DNA from: Methylosinus sp. LW4 | Lineage (GTDB): Bacteria; Pseudomonadota; Alphaproteobacteria; Rhizobiales; Beijerinckiaceae | NCBI RefSeq assembly: GCF_000379125.1 | Contig: NZ_KB900626.1 | Span: 2,180,667-2,244,666 of the forward strand | Length of the DNA: 64,000 bases | Direction of reading: 5' to 3' | Shown: positions 18,258-26,816 of the stretch, one piece after another | How positions within the stretch are numbered: position 1 is the stretch's first letter | Layout of the letters: the number at the start of each line of letters is the position of its first letter | Position numbers and translations under genes: made by a program | Notes under the pieces: model-generated | Told to the model about the DNA's origin: nothing | What the model saw: only the letters and a program-made list of their open reading frames with translations | Database searches by the model: none

Positions 18258-18982
18258 CACTGGAAGGCCGCGTCGCCCTCGTCACCGGCGCTTCGCGCGG
18301 CATAGGCCGCGCGCTCGCCGTCGCTCTCGCGCGCGAGGGCGCGCATGTCGTCGCGCTGGCGCGCGGGCAAGGCGCGCTCGAATTCCTCTATGACGAGATC
18401 ACCGGCTTCGGCGGCCAGGCGACCATCGTCCCGCTCGACGTCACCGAGTTCGACAATCTCGACCGGCTCGGCGCCTGCATTCACGAGCGCTGGAAGAAGC
18501 TCGACATTCTGGTCGGCAACGCCGGCCTGCTCGGCCCGGTGTCGCCGCTCGCCCATGTCGATCCGCCGCAATGGAGCCGACTCTTCGACGTGAATGTCAC
18601 CGCCAATTGGCGGCTCATTCGCGCAATGGACGTTCTCTTGCGCTCGTCGGACGCCGGACGCGCGGTGTTCGTCACCTCCGGCGCGGCGCATCGCATCAAG
18701 CCCTATTGGGGGCCTTACGCCGTCACCAAGGCGGCGCTGAACGCGCTCGGCCGCACTTACGCCGCCGAGACGCAGAACACCTCACAAGTGAAGGTGATGC
18801 TCGCCAACCCCGGCCCGCTGCGCACGCAGATGCGCGCCGCCGCAATGCCGGGCGAAGATCCGATGACGCTGCGCACGCCGGAAGATCTGGCGCCCAAGCT
18901 CGTCGCTCTGTGCCGCCCGGATTGGACCGAGACCGGCAAGCTCTACGATTTTCCGACCGACAGCGTCATCGATTTCGCGTGA
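18254..18982 (+). CDS. short-chain dehydrogenase/reductase
   Basis: A 242-residue classical SDR. It has the NAD(P)-binding TGASRGIG at about 11-18, the NAG motif (VGNAGLLGP), a catalytic Ser region (FVTSGAAH) and the YAVTK active-site Tyr/Lys pair. It ends in a segment typical of alphaproteobacterial SDRs annotated as oxidoreductases of unknown substrate. The start overlaps the Uma2-like gene (ATGA). It is far from the sphingolipid-type cluster, but an SDR of this kind is what 3-ketosphinganine reduction would need; I see no direct evidence for that role. Confidence 0.88.
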   Translation: MTLEGRVALVTGASRGIGRALAVALAREGAHVVALARGQGALEFLYDEITGFGGQATIVPLDVTEFDNLDRLGACIHERWKKLDILVGNAGLLGPVSPLAHVDPPQWSRLFDVNVTANWRLIRAMDVLLRSSDAGRAVFVTSGAAHRIKPYWGPYAVTKAALNALGRTYAAETQNTSQVKVMLANPGPLRTQMRAAAMPGEDPMTLRTPEDLAPKLVALCRPDWTETGKLYDFPTDSVIDFA

Positions 18983-19018
18983 GCGCCCGAAAGGCGCCCA
19001 CGCCGCTCCGCCTCACCT

Positions 19019-19618
19019 TCAGTGGTGATGGTGGTGATGGTGGTGATGATGATGATGATGATGGTGATGGTGATGTCGGTGGCAGAAACGGCCGTGATGG
19101 CGGCCGTGGCGACCGACCGGCTCCGGCGCGTAGCGCAGGCTGAGATGGCCGACGCCGGCCGAGAGAATGAGGCCGGTATTCGCCTCGACCGAAATCGGCT
19201 GCAGCGTCACAGTGTCATTGGAGCCGCCGACGAGAACCGAGCCGCCGCCGCCGACGCCGAGCGCGAAAGAGCCATGCGCGCCGACATAATCGCCGGCGAG
19301 AGCGCCCGGGCCCGTCGCGCCGCTGGCCGCAACAACGCCCCAGGCGAGCTCGCCCGGACCGCCGACTCCGATCACCGCGCCGACATTTGTGACGCTGCCG
19401 ATATAATGGACCGGCGGCGCGCCGCTCTCATCCTCGAAGAGGCAATCGACCGTCCGCTCCTCGACGATGATGGCGACCTTGTCGCCGGAGAGCTTGCATT
19501 CCAGCACGCCGGCGCGGCCATGCGCCGAGGCGGAGACCGGCGCGAGCGTCGCCAACAGAGCCGCAACGCCGACCGGCGCCGCCGCCACGCGAAAGAGAGT
19601 CTTCAGATAATTCGTCAT
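19019..19618 (-). CDS. DUF992 family secreted protein with an 18-histidine C-terminus
   Basis: A 199-residue exported protein. The signal peptide covers about residues 1-32 (ends SASAHG). The body resembles the alphaproteobacterial DUF992 family: a strand-rich, Gly/Ala-rich domain starting GVLECKLSG and containing GSVTNVGAVIGVGG and LAGDYVGAHGSFALGVGGG. The C-terminus is HGRHHGRFCHR followed by 18 consecutive histidines and the stop, a likely periplasmic metal-binding tail. CAC and CAT codons are mixed, so it is not a simple triplet slippage product. The ATG at 19618 follows an excellent GGGAGGTGG. Confidence 0.82.
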   Translation of the reverse strand: MTNYLKTLFRVAAAPVGVAALLATLAPVSASAHGRAGVLECKLSGDKVAIIVEERTVDCLFEDESGAPPVHYIGSVTNVGAVIGVGGPGELAWGVVAASGATGPGALAGDYVGAHGSFALGVGGGGSVLVGGSNDTVTLQPISVEANTGLILSAGVGHLSLRYAPEPVGRHGRHHGRFCHRHHHHHHHHHHHHHHHHHH

Positions 19619-19831
19619 AGCCACCTCCCAATTTTCGCCGCGCCCCCCGCCCTCAGCGGGACGATATACGCGGCGCTTCGAAAGCCCGTCTTGTGCTTCG
19701 CCGTCACATAAGGACAGCGAAGGCGCTCTGAAAGTGCGCGCCCGCACAAGGCCGCGCTCGCCCTTGCGGCGCAGGCTTTTTCATCCGATCTTAGCGGCCG
19801 GGGCGGGAGCGATCGGAGAGGAAAAGCAAGC

Positions 19832-20653
19832 GTGTCGCAGGGACTTCCCGTCGTGATCGAGCGGCCGATGACGGAGGCCGACCGCGCCGCCCTGCAAGCG
19901 GCCGTCGAAATTCTGGAGCGCGAGAGCTTCGCCCAGCGGCTCACCACGCTCGCCGGACGACAGATCGGCTTCGCCGGCCGCATCATTCCGACAGCGCTGC
20001 AGGAAGTGGCCGCGAGCGCGACCCGCCGCGGCATCAAATCGGCCCTGCGCGTCGCCATCTCGAGCCTCGATCCCGCCGCCCCGGCGCGCGACGCCTCGCG
20101 GCTGCATCTACGCCTCGCCGCGGCGAGCGGCGCGATCGGCGGCGCCATCGGCCTCGTCAGCCTGCCGATCGAGCTGCCGGTCTCCACCGTCATCATGCTG
20201 CGTTCGATCGCCGACATCGCCCGCAGCGAGGGCGAGGACCTCGCCGATCCAGAGGCGACGATCGCCTGTCTGCAAGTCTTCGCGCTCGGCGGCCATGCGG
20301 AGGAAGGCAATCTCCTCGAGGGCGGCTATCTCGCCATTCGCGGCCTGCTCGCCAAAACGGTGAGCGACGCCGCGCATTATGTCGCCGCGACCGCCGTCGC
20401 CGACGAGACGGCGCCGGTGCTGGCGCGGCTCATCGCGCAAATTTCGACGCGCTTCGGCGTCGTCGTCTCGCAAAAGGCCGCGGCGCAGGCGGCGCCCGTG
20501 CTCGGCGCTCTGGGCGGCGCGGCGGTCAATATCGCCTTCACACGGCATTTCCAATCGCTGGCGCGCGGACACTTTACCGTGCGTCGATTGGAGCGCGCCT
20601 ATGGCCGCGAGATCGTCTTTGGCGAATATGCGCGCTTGGCGGGACGCGCGTGA
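19832..20653 (+). CDS. EcsC family protein
   Basis: A 273-residue protein of the EcsC family, named after the third gene of the Bacillus ecs locus; its biochemical role is unclear. Family features are the central Gly/Ala-rich membrane-associating segment (AASGAIGGAIGLVSLPIELPVS) and the C-terminal GALGGAAVNIAFTRHFQSLARGHFTVRRLER. The GTG at 19832 follows AGAGGAAAAG. It is divergent from the DUF992 gene across 213 bases and is followed by a long hairpin. Confidence 0.8.
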   Translation: MSQGLPVVIERPMTEADRAALQAAVEILERESFAQRLTTLAGRQIGFAGRIIPTALQEVAASATRRGIKSALRVAISSLDPAAPARDASRLHLRLAAASGAIGGAIGLVSLPIELPVSTVIMLRSIADIARSEGEDLADPEATIACLQVFALGGHAEEGNLLEGGYLAIRGLLAKTVSDAAHYVAATAVADETAPVLARLIAQISTRFGVVVSQKAAAQAAPVLGALGGAAVNIAFTRHFQSLARGHFTVRRLERAYGREIVFGEYARLAGRA

Positions 20654-20660
20654 GGAGCTG

Positions 20661-20705
20661 ATAGCGAATAGCGAGTAGAGCTTCTTACTATTCGCTATTC
20701 GCTAT
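20661..20705. terminator. long hairpin between EcsC and AlgX-like genes
   Basis: An 18-bp stem with one G-U pair (ATAGCGAATAGCGAGTAG, 20661-20678, with 20688-20705) closes a 9-base loop. The right side carries three overlapping TATTCGC repeats. It lies between convergent genes and probably ends transcription from both, although neither side has a classical T tract. Confidence 0.55.
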
Positions 20706-20708
20706 TCG

Positions 20709-21926
20709 CTACTTCGCCACTTCCGCCGGATGCAGCGCGCGCCAGAGATTTTCCACCTGGCTCAGCGTGCCGATATTGGCCTCGTTCTCCTCGAGCAGAA
20801 TGGCGTCGGCCTCTTCCGCGCTGGCGCGCAGCTCGGCGAGATCGGCCGTACGCCGCTCGCCATTGCCGGTCTCGCCCGGCGCGGTGTGATAGCGGACGAG
20901 ATCGAAGTCGTCATTGGCGAGCCGCATGGAGAACCAATAATCGATCTGCGGCGGACACGGCGCCTGCGCGAGAGACACGATGATCTCGCGCACGAAGCTG
21001 CCGCCGAGCGCGAGCAGCTTGGGCCCACGCGCGCATTGGGCCTTGGCGTCGGGCGCGCGCAAAATGGTCGCGACGGGATAGTGCGGATCGGGCCAGAGAA
21101 GATTGAGCAGATCGAGCAGATCGCGATCCGTTCCCAAAGCGACATTGTCGCGGCGCCAATCGAAATCGAAGAGGCCGAGGCCCGCCTCTTCTCCGATGAG
21201 GCGCGTCGCTTCGCGCGTCGCCAGCGCGGCGCCGAGCAGATTCCAATGCGTGCCGCCGCGCGGAAAGAAGTCGATGTCGAAATCCTTTTTGCGCGCCTCG
21301 AGCAGCGCCGGCGAATCGACGAAGCGCAGCCCGCGCGCCTCTAGCGCCGCACGATAGGGCGCGAGCTTGTCGATGGTTCCGCGCGCCTGCGCCGGGCATT
21401 TCATCCCGGCGGGAAAATATTGCGGATATTGCGAGGCCTTGGACGGCGAGATCACATAGGCGAAGCCTTTTCCGCGCGCATGGGCGGCGGCCTCGTTCTC
21501 GGCGACGCGCTGCGCCCAGCGCGCCAGCGTCGCCGCGCTCGGCGGCGCATCGCGGCGGCAGAATTCATCGATATAGAAACGCTCGAACAATTGCGCGTCG
21601 CGCCCGATGACGAGGCCGCTCGCTCCCGAGGCCCCGAACAGCGAATAAAGCAGCTGATTGCGCGCGCGCACCGCGAAGGGAAACACCGGCAGCGATTGCG
21701 CGAGATTGTCGGAGAAGCTCTTCTGCGTCTCGCCGGAGAGGATTTTCTCGAGCGAAACCTGCGTCGGCGACGGCTTGGCGACGCCGGCGAGCGGATTTGC
21801 GCTGCGCAGCCGCAATTTCGGATAGTCGCGCTCGACCGCGTAATTCCAAAGGCTCGCGAGAAAGAAGAACAGGACGGCGCCGGCGGCGGCGTAGATTGGC
21901 AGACGATGCAGAAGCGTGCGGCGCAT
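20709..21926 (-). CDS. AlgX/AlgJ-like SGNH-type polysaccharide O-acetyltransferase
   Basis: A 405-residue protein with an N-terminal membrane anchor (about 9-28) and a periplasmic AlgX/AlgJ-like SGNH domain. The signature GTHWN at 225-229 supplies the catalytic His region, and GGSFVRE is the candidate serine block. Such proteins transfer acetyl groups delivered by an MBOAT partner onto an exopolysaccharide. It starts 3 bases after the stop of the MBOAT gene, so the pair is an operon. The acetylated polymer is unknown, since no glycan synthesis genes are nearby. Confidence 0.82.
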   Translation of the reverse strand: MRRTLLHRLPIYAAAGAVLFFFLASLWNYAVERDYPKLRLRSANPLAGVAKPSPTQVSLEKILSGETQKSFSDNLAQSLPVFPFAVRARNQLLYSLFGASGASGLVIGRDAQLFERFYIDEFCRRDAPPSAATLARWAQRVAENEAAAHARGKGFAYVISPSKASQYPQYFPAGMKCPAQARGTIDKLAPYRAALEARGLRFVDSPALLEARKKDFDIDFFPRGGTHWNLLGAALATREATRLIGEEAGLGLFDFDWRRDNVALGTDRDLLDLLNLLWPDPHYPVATILRAPDAKAQCARGPKLLALGGSFVREIIVSLAQAPCPPQIDYWFSMRLANDDFDLVRYHTAPGETGNGERRTADLAELRASAEEADAILLEENEANIGTLSQVENLWRALHPAEVAK

Positions 21927-21929
21927 CGT

Positions 21930-23357
21930 TCAGAACCGGAAATAGATGAAGGGCTTGAACGGATCGGCGAGGCCCTTGCCGACGGCGCAGACGAAGAGCA
22001 GCGCCAGAACAGCGTTGAGCGCGAAAGCGTGACGCTGCGCCAGCAGGCTCGAGGAGAGCCTGTCGCCGAAGGAGAGATAGAGCCGCTGCGAAAGGCAGAT
22101 CGCCGCCGCTATAGAGAGCACGACGAAGTGATAGGCGGGAATAGCGACCGGCTCGCCGCCGCCCGCGAAAGGCCGCGCCATTGCGAGATAGAAGGCGCCC
22201 GCCTGCTCGAGCGACGAAGCGCGAAACACGGTCCAACCGATCGTCACGACAAGGAAGGTCAGAAGATTGACGAGGAAGACTGGGCGGCGCTTCAGCCAAT
22301 CGAGGAGGAAGAGCCGATCGAGCACCAGGAAGAGGCCATTATACGCGCCCCAGGCGACATAGGTCCAAGCCGCACCGTGCCACAGGCCCGAGGCGAAGAA
22401 GCAGAGCCAGAGATTGACATGCGTGCGCAGCTCTCCGCGCCGATTGCCGCCGAGCGGAATGTAGAGATAGTCGCGAATCCAGGAGGTGAGCGACATGTGC
22501 CAACGGCGCCAGAATTCGGTGACGCTCGCCGCCACATAGGGCATGTCGAAATTCTCCTGCAGACGAAAGCCGAACATGCGCGCGAGGCCGATCGCCATGT
22601 CGGAATAGCCGGAGAAATCGAAATAGATCTGGAAGGTGAAGAACAGCACGCCCGCCCATGCGTCGAGAAAGCCGATGCGCGACGCGTCTTGCGAGAAGAC
22701 GAGATCAGCGCCGCCGGCGAGCGTGTCGGCGATGAGCAGCTTCTTGCCGACGCCGAGCATGAAGCGCGCGAAGCCTTCCGTGAAATCCTCGCTGGTCGCA
22801 TGGCGGAACCGCGCCAATTGCTCGGCGATATCGTGATATTTCACGATCGGCCCGGCGAGCAGCTTGGGGAAGAAGAACACATAGAAAGCGTAGAGCGAGA
22901 GGCTCTGCGCCGGTTTGGTCACGCCGCGATGCACATCGACGAGAAAGGTGATCTTCTCGAAGACGATGAAGGAGACGCCGATCGGCAGCGCGACCGAGGC
23001 GAAGGCGAGCCCCGGCATTGTGAGCGCGCGCAAGATCACGTCGAGATTGGCGACGAGAAAGCCCGCATATTTGAAATAGACGAGCAGGCCGAGATTGGCG
23101 GAGACGCCGAGCGCGAGCCAGAGCTTGCGCGATTTATCGTCCGGCGGAAGCGCGGCTATGCGGCGCGCGATGAAGACATCGGCGAAGGCCGAGCCGAGCA
23201 CGACGAAGACGAAGAGCGGCTCGCTCCAGGCGTAGAAGAAAAGGCTCGCCGCGAGCAGAATGGCGAGACGCGCGCCGCGATTGCCGCCGACGAGCAGATA
23301 GAGGCCATAGACCGCGGGCGCGAAGAGAAACAGGAACAGCGGTTCGTAAAAGAGCAT
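21930..23357 (-). CDS. MBOAT family O-acyltransferase, AlgI-like
   Basis: A 475-residue polytopic membrane protein of the AlgI branch of membrane-bound O-acyltransferases, which carry acetyl groups across the inner membrane for polysaccharide O-acetylation. It begins with the typical MLFYEPLFLFLFAP, and contains RRWHMSLTSWIRDYLYIPLGG and the conserved His of GLWHGAAWTYVAWG. The ATG at 23357 matches the family N-terminus; an upstream extension to 23423 is unconserved. It forms an operon with the AlgX-like gene and is divergent from the IQ-motif gene. Confidence 0.92.
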   Translation of the reverse strand: MLFYEPLFLFLFAPAVYGLYLLVGGNRGARLAILLAASLFFYAWSEPLFVFVVLGSAFADVFIARRIAALPPDDKSRKLWLALGVSANLGLLVYFKYAGFLVANLDVILRALTMPGLAFASVALPIGVSFIVFEKITFLVDVHRGVTKPAQSLSLYAFYVFFFPKLLAGPIVKYHDIAEQLARFRHATSEDFTEGFARFMLGVGKKLLIADTLAGGADLVFSQDASRIGFLDAWAGVLFFTFQIYFDFSGYSDMAIGLARMFGFRLQENFDMPYVAASVTEFWRRWHMSLTSWIRDYLYIPLGGNRRGELRTHVNLWLCFFASGLWHGAAWTYVAWGAYNGLFLVLDRLFLLDWLKRRPVFLVNLLTFLVVTIGWTVFRASSLEQAGAFYLAMARPFAGGGEPVAIPAYHFVVLSIAAAICLSQRLYLSFGDRLSSSLLAQRHAFALNAVLALLFVCAVGKGLADPFKPFIYFRF

Positions 23358-23546
23358 CCTCTCGTCCGCGGTCCTTTCCCTCGATGACGACTGCGTCTTA
23401 GCAGAGTGGCGGGGCGCGAACAATCCATCGCGCCAATGCCGAGCTCGCGCTCGCTTCGTGACTTAAGCCACATCGGCGTCGCGCCCCCTCCTCCTAGGAT
23501 CGAAACCGTTCGGCGAGATCGGCCGAGGATTTCGAAGGAGAGGACC

Positions 23547-25190
23547 ATGCCACGGGGGATTGCCGACGTCGTTTCAGAACATTCGCTCACCAACAAGGGC
23601 CTGGCGACGATGATGCACATCGTCTTCGCAATGTGGCAGTCCGGCTACGAGCCCGAAGATTATAAGACGCTGCTCGACAGGCAGGACCGCGAGATGCAGG
23701 GCCGCCTGCGGCGCGCCATTTCCGGCGGCCTCGTGGAGCTGAATGCGGCGATCGAGCTATTGGACGGCGCGGAAGGGCTGGTCGCCCTGTTCGCCAAACA
23801 TTCCTCCGGCACGATCTACAGCGCTCTGCTGAATGATTTGCAGCAGGAAAAGACGAAGCGAGAACAGGCGGCGGTGACGATACAGCGCGCCTTCCGCAGT
23901 CACCAGGTCGCGCAGCGCCAGCAGAGCCTCGGCGTCAGCGGGGTCAAGGCTTGCACGGCGCGGCAGATTCCGATCGCCGAGCTGACCGCCGTCGAGAAGC
24001 AGCTCGTGGGAATCCTGCAGCAGCTGCATCAGGAGGCGAATGAGGCCGCGACAAATGCGGCCGACAAGAAAATCGGCGCCAAAAGCCGCGCCACGAAGGC
24101 TGCGGTGAGAGCGGAAAAGGACGTCGAAACCTATTTCAAAACGCTCGAGCAGCGCGTCGAGCGCCGCATCCTCGAGAAAAACGCCGTCGCCGTGTTTCCG
24201 ACGGCGCTGCCGCAGACGAAAACCCATCAGATCGCTCTTTTCAACGCCGCGCATGCGGAGCCGTTCAACGCATCGAGCTTCCTCCTCGCGGTGGAGAGCT
24301 TCTTCTCCTATCGAACGACCAGCGTCGACGCGCTCGCCTGCACGGCCTATGCGGACTATTGGCTCTCCATGCTGCCGAAATGGAAGATGCTGGAAGACAC
24401 GTCCAAACGAAAAGCCTATGCGAAGCTCTGGTGCTGCCAATCCGACACAGCGGCGAAGCTCGTCAAGATTCCTTCCGCCCATTTGGACGTGCTGTTCAAG
24501 CAGACGACTATTCCGGCTTCCACGATTTTGACGGCCTGCGAGCCGTTCTGGGAAAATCTGCACCGGCTCAAGGTCGAGAAAGTCTTCGGCATCGTCGCGA
24601 GGTGCCAAGCGAACGGCGTCGGCGTTGCGCCGCTGCAGGTCTTTCAGTTCATGGCGGATCATTGGAACGAGAGCGAGCTTCCGAAATTCATCGCCCGCAA
24701 TAGCGAGTTCGCCGTTTGGGCCGTCAAATATCAGACGAGCTGGCCGTGGGCGTTTCTGAAGAAGTTCAAATTCGAGACCCTATCGACCACCAATGACGGC
24801 AAGCAGTTTCCCAATGGCTTTCATCCGAGATTCAGGACCTACGCCCTCCACCATTTTATGACACGCCACACCTACGCTTATTTCGACCCGAAAAAATACA
24901 AGGAGGCGCCGCTGGCCGACCGCACTGGGTTCTTCGACGAGGGAGCCACGCTACAAAGCGTCGGCCTGCTGTTGCAGAACGTCATCGGAAATGTCGATGT
25001 CGGCAGTCAGCCCGGCGGACGACGCTATGTAGACTACAATCACGAGCGCTATTGCTTCGGTTACAACGGGACTCATATCAATCAGTTCTACCGATGCACC
25101 GAAGGCGAAACGACTTGGACGCGAGAGCAGCTGCTCCAGCTCTGCAGCATTCTCGATCCGCCGGCGGAGATGGCGGTGAGCATCAACTGA
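23547..25190 (+). CDS. unknown protein with an IQ-like motif
   Basis: A 547-residue protein of unknown family, without signal peptide or membrane segments. Residues 109-124 (AVTIQRAFRSHQVAQR) resemble a eukaryotic IQ calmodulin-binding motif: IQ, then Arg at the sixth place, but without the usual Gly and with the second basic residue shifted. Coiled-coil-like charged segments surround it (95-130 and 170-235). The C-terminal ~120 residues are rich in Tyr, Phe, His and Asn and look like a separate globular domain. AAGGAG precedes the ATG at 23547. Base composition is visibly lower in GC than its neighbours, which suggests acquisition. It is transcribed alone. Confidence 0.75.
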   Translation: MPRGIADVVSEHSLTNKGLATMMHIVFAMWQSGYEPEDYKTLLDRQDREMQGRLRRAISGGLVELNAAIELLDGAEGLVALFAKHSSGTIYSALLNDLQQEKTKREQAAVTIQRAFRSHQVAQRQQSLGVSGVKACTARQIPIAELTAVEKQLVGILQQLHQEANEAATNAADKKIGAKSRATKAAVRAEKDVETYFKTLEQRVERRILEKNAVAVFPTALPQTKTHQIALFNAAHAEPFNASSFLLAVESFFSYRTTSVDALACTAYADYWLSMLPKWKMLEDTSKRKAYAKLWCCQSDTAAKLVKIPSAHLDVLFKQTTIPASTILTACEPFWENLHRLKVEKVFGIVARCQANGVGVAPLQVFQFMADHWNESELPKFIARNSEFAVWAVKYQTSWPWAFLKKFKFETLSTTNDGKQFPNGFHPRFRTYALHHFMTRHTYAYFDPKKYKEAPLADRTGFFDEGATLQSVGLLLQNVIGNVDVGSQPGGRRYVDYNHERYCFGYNGTHINQFYRCTEGETTWTREQLLQLCSILDPPAEMAVSIN

Positions 25191-25284
25191 GCGGCGCGCA
25201 GGCGGCGCGAGCTGCGACGCGCGGCTGGCGCTTCGCCCGCGGGGCGCTATCTGCCTCCGCGACGCTCGCCCACCGGAGGCCGGG

Positions 25285-25911
25285 ATGGATCTCGACTATC
25301 TCGTCTCGGCCTTTGTGACGCTGCTCGTCGTCGTGGAGCCGCTCGGCCTCGCGCCGGTCTTCGTCGCCGCGACATCGGGGCTCGAGGCGCCGATGAAGCG
25401 CGCCATCGCCTTTCGCGCCGCCGTCTATGCGCTGGCCATTCTCGCGGGCTCGGCGCTGATCGGTCAGCGTCTGCTCGGCGCGATGGGCATTTCCATTCCC
25501 GCCTTCCGCATCGCGGGCGGATTTCTCTTATTTTCGATCGCCTCTGAAATGGTGTTCGGCGTGCGCATTCAGCGCGACTCCAAGGCGGCGGAAAAAGCGC
25601 TGGCCGAGCATGTGCACCATCTTGCCGCCTATCCGCTGGCCATTCCGCTGATGGCCGGCCCCGGCGCCATCACCGCGACCGTGCTGCTCGCCGGCGACGC
25701 GCATGGCGATGTGACGCTCCTCGCGAGCCTGATCGCGGTGATCGCCGGCATAATGGCGATTTGCCTGGTCTTTTGCCTGATCGCGGGAGAGGTGGCGCAA
25801 TTCTTCGGCACGGCGGCCAATGTCGTGCTGACGCGATTGCTGGGCGTGCTGCTCGCCGCCCTCGCCGTGCAATTCGTCGCCGATGGCGTGCGGGCGTTTT
25901 TGCAGGGGTGA
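25285..25911 (+). CDS. MarC family integral membrane protein
   Basis: A 208-residue inner-membrane protein of the MarC/UPF0056 family, with six hydrophobic segments. It starts in the family manner (VSAFVTLLVVVEPLGLAPVFVA), has the FRIAGGFLLFSIA segment, and the conserved PLAIPLMAGPGAITATVLL. The family was once linked to multiple antibiotic resistance, but its function is not established. The ATG at 25285 follows CCGGAGG. It is convergent with petC. Confidence 0.9.
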   Translation: MDLDYLVSAFVTLLVVVEPLGLAPVFVAATSGLEAPMKRAIAFRAAVYALAILAGSALIGQRLLGAMGISIPAFRIAGGFLLFSIASEMVFGVRIQRDSKAAEKALAEHVHHLAAYPLAIPLMAGPGAITATVLLAGDAHGDVTLLASLIAVIAGIMAICLVFCLIAGEVAQFFGTAANVVLTRLLGVLLAALAVQFVADGVRAFLQG

Positions 25912-25951
25912 GCGGCGACGCGATCTCGCGGGATCGCGTCGCTGCGTCGCG

Positions 25952-26797
25952 TCAATGGTGGACGTTCGCCCAGATCTTGCGCTTGGTGAAATAGACCAGG
26001 AAGGACAGCACGATCAGAAAGCCGACGATCTTCAGCCCGATCGACTTGCGCTCCTCGAGATGCGGCTCGGCGGTCCACATCAGGAAAGCGGCGATGTCCT
26101 TCGCATATTGATCCACCGTCTGCGGCGCTCCGTCGTCATAGGTCACGACGCCGTCGGAGAGCGGCGGCGGCATGCCGATGCGATGGCCGGTCATATAGAC
26201 GTTGTAATATTGGCCGGGCGGCAGCTCCACGCCATGCGGCGCATCCGTGTAGCCCCCGAGCAGAGCGACGATGTAATCGACGCCGTGCTCCTGATAGGAG
26301 AAGCCCGGCAGCGCGTCGGCGAGGAACAGCGGGAAGCCGCGCGAATAGCCGCGCGCCTTGGCGAGCACGGACATGTCCGGCGGATAGGCGCCGTTCATCG
26401 CCGCGCGCGCCGCCTGCTCATTGGGGAAGGGCGGCGGGAAATGGTCGCTCAGCCGGCCGGGACGCTCGAAATAATCGCCCGCGTCATTCGGCCCGTCCTT
26501 GATCTTATAGCTTTCGGCGATCTCCTTGGCCTGCGCCTCGGAGAGCTCCGGCCCGCCCTTCTCGGCGAGATTGCGGAAGGCGACGCGCGAGAGCGAATGG
26601 CAGCTCGCGCAGACTTCCTTATAGACCTTGAAGCCGCGCTTCAGCTGCGCCTGATCGAAGCTGCCGAAGGCGCCGGCGAAGCTCCATTGCTGGCGCGGCG
26701 GCTTGGGCTGCGAATGCGCGCCGCCCTCCTCCGCCACAGCGGCGCCCGCGGCGCCGACCAAGGCCGCCGCCATCACGAGGGATTTGACCGATTTCAT
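25952..26797 (-). CDS. petC: ubiquinol-cytochrome c reductase, cytochrome c1 subunit
   Basis: Cytochrome c1 of complex III passes electrons from the Rieske centre to soluble cytochrome c. After a signal peptide (MKSVKSLVMAAALVGAAGAAVA) come the heme-binding CASCH at 63-67 and the PPDMSVLAKARGYSRG segment carrying the axial Met. A single C-terminal membrane anchor follows (IGLKIVGFLIVLSFLVYF). Length is 281 residues from the ATG at 26797. An ATG at 26824 overlaps the petB stop and has GAGGAG upstream, so the true N-terminus may be 9 residues longer. It is the last gene of petA-petB-petC. Confidence 0.94.
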   Translation of the reverse strand: MKSVKSLVMAAALVGAAGAAVAEEGGAHSQPKPPRQQWSFAGAFGSFDQAQLKRGFKVYKEVCASCHSLSRVAFRNLAEKGGPELSEAQAKEIAESYKIKDGPNDAGDYFERPGRLSDHFPPPFPNEQAARAAMNGAYPPDMSVLAKARGYSRGFPLFLADALPGFSYQEHGVDYIVALLGGYTDAPHGVELPPGQYYNVYMTGHRIGMPPPLSDGVVTYDDGAPQTVDQYAKDIAAFLMWTAEPHLEERKSIGLKIVGFLIVLSFLVYFTKRKIWANVHH

Positions 26798-26816
26798 GAT
26801 CGATGCTCGCTGACCG

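Noticed and set aside
18254..18982. SDR gene as the missing 3-ketosphinganine reductase
   Set aside because: It is 33 kb from the lipid cluster, in a different operon, and has no substrate-specific feature.
20661..20710. Possible CRISPR-like tandem repeat
   Set aside because: Repeat unit is 7 bases with no spacers; it forms one hairpin.
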